Source of the DNA: Bradyrhizobium sp. 190
GTDB taxonomy: Bacteria; Pseudomonadota; Alphaproteobacteria; Rhizobiales; Xanthobacteraceae
Assembly: GCF_023073415.1 (NCBI RefSeq)
Contig: NZ_JADPJL010000035.1
Span: 115,924 to 179,923 of the forward strand
Direction of reading: 5' to 3'
Length of the DNA: 64,000 nucleotides
Below, piece by piece: positions 61,829 through 64,000 of the stretch. Below the pieces are notes generated by a model. It made no database searches. It saw nothing but the letters and a program-made list of their open reading frames with translations, and was not told where the DNA came from. How positions within the stretch are numbered: position 1 is the stretch's first letter; each line of letters opens with the position of its first letter. The position numbers and the translations under genes were made by a program.

Positions 61829-61965
61829 ACCGGGCGGCAATCGTGCCGCCCGACTACTTCTCCTCTTCGGCGGAGCGACCACGGACTCGCGGCGCGAAAT
61901 ATGCTTTGATCCGGGCCGCGGGCGCTTTTTTGGGAGGCGCCCCGCGGTGCTTCGGGGAGCGCGCG

Positions 61966-62130
61966 ATGTCGCTTGGAACGATACTCATCATTATCTTGAT
62001 CGTATTCCTCCTAGGCGGCTTCTCCGGCCGTTTCCGGGGCTATGGCTATGGCTACGGCCATTCCGGCATGGGCCTCGCCGGCGTGATTTTAATCGTGCTC
62101 CTGATCCTGCTGCTGCTCGGCAAGATTTGA
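61966..62130 (+). CDS. DUF3309 small membrane protein
   Basis: The 54-residue protein (SLGTILIIILIVFLLGGFSG then a Gly-Tyr-rich turn and AGVILIVLLILLLLGKI) has two membrane segments joined by a glycine-rich loop, a pattern of the DUF3309 family. GGGGAG precedes the ATG at 61966. Function is unknown; such proteins are widespread in rhizobia and are often stress induced. Confidence 0.75.
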   Translation: MSLGTILIIILIVFLLGGFSGRFRGYGYGYGHSGMGLAGVILIVLLILLLLGKI

Positions 62131-62344
62131 GCCATTAAGTCATTGAAAAAACTTGAATAAATTTTTGTTCCCGGCAGCCATGCGTAGATTCATCATCACC
62201 CCCGAAGTCGGGCATCAGGGGTCGCATTTTTGTCAAAGAAGCTTATATTGGGGCCTGAAATGACATGCACGGCGAGGCCCGCCATAGTGGCCCACCGTCA
62301 TCCAATCCCCACGCAAGAGCCGAAAAAGATTGAGGTCATCGTCC

Positions 62345-62629
62345 ATGCGTCCATTCAGCTACAACACCGCCGCCGAACTGTTTCCCGCCGCGATCCGCAA
62401 GAAGAAGCGGGCCGGGTTTGCCTATCGGCGTTTTGGCACCGCGGCGGAAGCGGTTCGCTTCGCGATCGAGGAGCTACCGGCGGACTCGCTGAATGGCGCT
62501 TATCTGCAGGTCGAGGAAGCCCGCTTCGATCAGAGCGGCATCCGCTCGCTCTATGAAAGCGAAGCCTTCCCGCTGCCGCGCCGTCCGCGTGCGCCCGCCA
62601 GCGCCGAAGACAAGGCCGACGCGGCCTAA
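62345..62629 (+). CDS. Conserved hypothetical protein, 94 residues
   Basis: The protein (MRPFSYNTAAELFPAAIRKK at its start) contains FAYRRFGTAAEAVRFAIEEL, LNGAYLQVEEARFDQSGIR and a Lys- and Ala-rich tail. It has no signal or membrane segment. It looks like a small conserved rhizobial protein with a helical fold. The ATG at 62345 gives the best N-terminus; an upstream ATG is also in frame. A perfect terminator follows. Confidence 0.65.
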   Translation: MRPFSYNTAAELFPAAIRKKKRAGFAYRRFGTAAEAVRFAIEELPADSLNGAYLQVEEARFDQSGIRSLYESEAFPLPRRPRAPASAEDKADAA

Positions 62630-62649
62630 GATTCCGCGATCGATAATGG

Positions 62650-62684
62650 ACATGCCCTCGGACATCTCCGAGGGCATGTTTTTT
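62650..62684 (+). terminator. Rho-independent terminator
   Basis: A perfect 13-base stem (62650-62662 with 62667-62679) with a CATC loop is followed by six T. It terminates the gene ending at 62629. Confidence 0.9.
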
Positions 62685-62710
62685 AGCGACATGTTTTCCA
62701 TCGTCATGCG

Positions 62711-63247
62711 TTAACGCGGCTGCCGGTCGAGCCAGCGCTTGAGCATGCGCACGTTGCGAACGTTGGCGCGGAACATGACGTCGAAGGCGTCGCCCGCGAC
62801 CGGCACCAGGCCGACCACGCCGTCAACCGCGACATTGGCGAGCATCCGCGCCGTGATGTGCCATGGCGCTCCGAGCGCGCGCGCCTCTCGCACCACCCAC
62901 AACGAAATCGCCGTCGTGATGATGTCGCCGACCACGGGGATCAGCCCGATCAGCCCGTCGATGCCGTAGCGAAACTTGGTGCCCGGCACGATGAAGGCGA
63001 CATCAAGCAGTTTGGCGATGGCATCGAGCCGCGCCAGTCGCTGCTCGCGCGTCAGATCGCCGAACGGATTGGCGGCGGAATGACCGAAATCGAACCGCAA
63101 TCCCTCGAACTGCGTGTGCAGGTTCGCCTCGGGGACTTCGCGCCCTTCCTGGTCGATCACCGGGCCGCGCCCGGACGCGCGCGTCCGGGAAGACTGCCCG
63201 GAACGTGAACGCGGCGGCGTATAGATATCGTCGTTTGACATGGTCAT
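62711..63247 (-). CDS. DUF4112 family protein
   Basis: The protein of about 178 residues has a charged, Arg-rich N-terminus and the DUF4112 core: LDVAFIVPGTKFRYGIDGLI followed by GLIPVVGDIITTAISLWVV, then NVAVDGVVGLVPVAGDAFDV. The two GLxPVxGD segments are the hallmark; hydrophobic stretches suggest membrane association. The start may be 63247 or 63241. Function unknown. Confidence 0.8.
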   Translation of the reverse strand: MTMSNDDIYTPPRSRSGQSSRTRASGRGPVIDQEGREVPEANLHTQFEGLRFDFGHSAANPFGDLTREQRLARLDAIAKLLDVAFIVPGTKFRYGIDGLIGLIPVVGDIITTAISLWVVREARALGAPWHITARMLANVAVDGVVGLVPVAGDAFDVMFRANVRNVRMLKRWLDRQPR

Positions 63248-63389
63248 CACATGGTAACGCGAATGCGAGCCGCAAGTTGCGTCAAATTATCGCTTTCGCT
63301 CTCGATGCAATTGATTTTGACGCGTTTTCTTCACACGAACCGGTTTCCACCACGGATCAAGTCCGCGGGCATGCTTCGCTTGAAACGCT

Positions 63390-63560
63390 TCACCTGCCCC
63401 GCGCCGCCGTCGGCGTCAGGCCGAAGCGGCGGCGGAAGCAGCGGTTGAGATAGGACAGATCGTTGAAGCCGCATTCGAAGGCTATGTCGCTGATACGCCG
63501 CTCGCCTGCCCGCGCGGCTGGTACCACCGCCCCTTCAGCCGCTGCCGCGCCAATGGGACC
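63390..63560 (-). pseudogene. AraC-family regulator, C-terminal fragment
   Basis: The minus strand reads ERRISDIAFECGFNDLSYLN then RCFRRRFGLTPTAARGR and a stop at 63390, a clear second helix-turn-helix of an AraC regulator. Upstream of ERRIS the homology is lost or continues in another frame, with no start and no N-terminal domain. It is a remnant, and the upper limit given is approximate. Confidence 0.65.
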
Positions 63561-63710
63561 TGACGCGCGATCGGCAACCCGCTGCCCCGACCCCCGGGGT
63601 TTACCGGATAGATCGGCCGCGAAAATAATCTAGAGTGCAAGCCTCCACCATGGTTGAAGCGGGCTCGGGGCTTTTTTTCACGTAAGCGTATTGCAACCAC
63701 ATGCGCATGA

Positions 63711-63738
63711 GCGGCGGGCCGAAAGGTCCGCCGCTTTT
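63711..63738 (+). terminator. Terminator-like hairpin
   Basis: GCGGCGGGCC (63711-63720) pairs with GGTCCGCCGC (63725-63734), with one G-T pair, around a GAAA loop, followed by TTTT. No plus-strand gene ends nearby, so its gene may have been lost. Confidence 0.6.
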
Positions 63739-63765
63739 GTTGCGTGGTCGGCTGATCCAGGCGGA

Positions 63766-63900
63766 ACGTCGTCCCTGCCTAGTGCGCAATCGTGCACGGG
63801 CGCAGGGACCCATACTCCGCGGCTGTCGCTATTGGAAAAGACAGACAACAGCGACTTCACAAGGTAATTGCGGCCGGTGCTTGTGGGTCCCTGCGAACGC
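63766..63900. repeat. Degenerate dispersed repeat with CGTCCCTGC/GGGTCCCTGCG ends
   Basis: The element has GTCGTCCCTGCC and CGCAGGGACCCAT at the left and GTGGGTCCCTGCGAACGC at the right, forming inverted sub-repeats. It resembles an intergenic repeat family that I recall from Bradyrhizobium genomes, but its centre has decayed. Confidence 0.55.
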
Positions 63901-63910
63901 GCTAGCTGAT

Positions 63911-64000
63911 TCACACATCTTTGAGGGTTTCCCACGCGGAGGCGACGCCCAAGAAGTATTGGAGGCCATGCCTGATGGTGATGGGGCCGGGTTTGGTGCG
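63911..64000 (-). CDS. C-terminal end of an unidentified gene running off the right edge
   Basis: The minus strand is open from the window edge to a stop at 63911-63913, giving PGPITIRHGLQYFLGVASAW and ETLKDV at the end. The amino-acid pattern looks like protein, but it is too short to identify and the start lies outside. It may be part of a repeated or mobile gene, because a repeat element adjoins it. Confidence 0.35.
   Translation of the reverse strand, partial: RTKPGPITIRHGLQYFLGVASAWETLKDV

Larger units (their letters stand above)
63561..63910. other. Gene-free interval with terminator and repeat
   Basis: This stretch contains no gene. It holds a hairpin at 63711-63738 and a repeat element at 63766-63900. 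The rest shows nothing recognisable. Confidence 0.5.

Overview
The window looks like a chromosomal segment of a high-GC alphaproteobacterium, most likely Bradyrhizobium or a close relative. The evidence is a Caulobacter-type polar flagellar block (fliK, flgD, sciP, fliF, fliG, fliH, fliN, flbD), a DUF1153/SciP protein, many ABC importers and aromatic or acyl-CoA catabolic genes, and small dispersed palindromic repeats of a kind I associate with Bradyrhizobium. This assignment rests on pattern recognition and not on a database search.

Layout. 1-4704 (+): a polar amino-acid type ABC importer between a beta-hydroxyacid dehydrogenase (cut by the left edge) and rpiB, ending in a frameshifted and truncated ribokinase. 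4754-6452: divergent TetR and AraC regulators. 6524-13492 (+): amidohydrolase, enoyl-CoA hydratase, acyl-CoA ligase, glutathione S-transferase and HCCA-isomerase-like protein, then a 500-base scar with a truncated reading frame and a tRNA-3'-end-like remnant, then an SDR and a quinone reductase. 13738-25052 (-): a ten-gene unit with a complete branched-chain-type ABC importer, hydantoinase/oxoprolinase A and B subunits, an SDR, an HpcH-type aldolase and an aminotransferase; a LysR gene lies just upstream. 26548-35625 (-): a nitroreductase, then a second branched-chain-type ABC system bracketed by two adenylate-forming enzymes, with a divergent TetR gene (35935) and a perfect 16-base palindrome in the promoter.

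37274-39791 is housekeeping: tRNA-Met(CAT), a small exported protein, a PmtA/UbiE-like methyltransferase and mnmA. 39965-48288 is the flagellar block. A sigma-54 promoter with an IHF-like site and a palindromic upstream element precedes fliK, and the block ends with flbD, the sigma-54 activator expected to use them. sciP, which encodes an antagonist of CtrA, sits in the middle, with CtrA-like motifs nearby. 48376-55414 is sulfonate assimilation (flavin reductase, ssuB, ssuC, ssuD, and three SsuA-type binding proteins), followed by an LLM flavin monooxygenase, a RecD-like helicase, an exported TPR-caspase protein, msrA/msrB and several small proteins. The right end (63390-64000) holds an AraC fragment, a repeat element and the 3' end of another gene.

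The most interesting items are the fliK control region, the exported orthocaspase-like protein, the PaaK-like ligase that lacks its P-loop motif, the ten-gene importer-hydantoinase unit of unknown substrate, the 16-base palindrome at 35703, and a 59-residue membrane protein whose stop codon lies inside a dispersed repeat.
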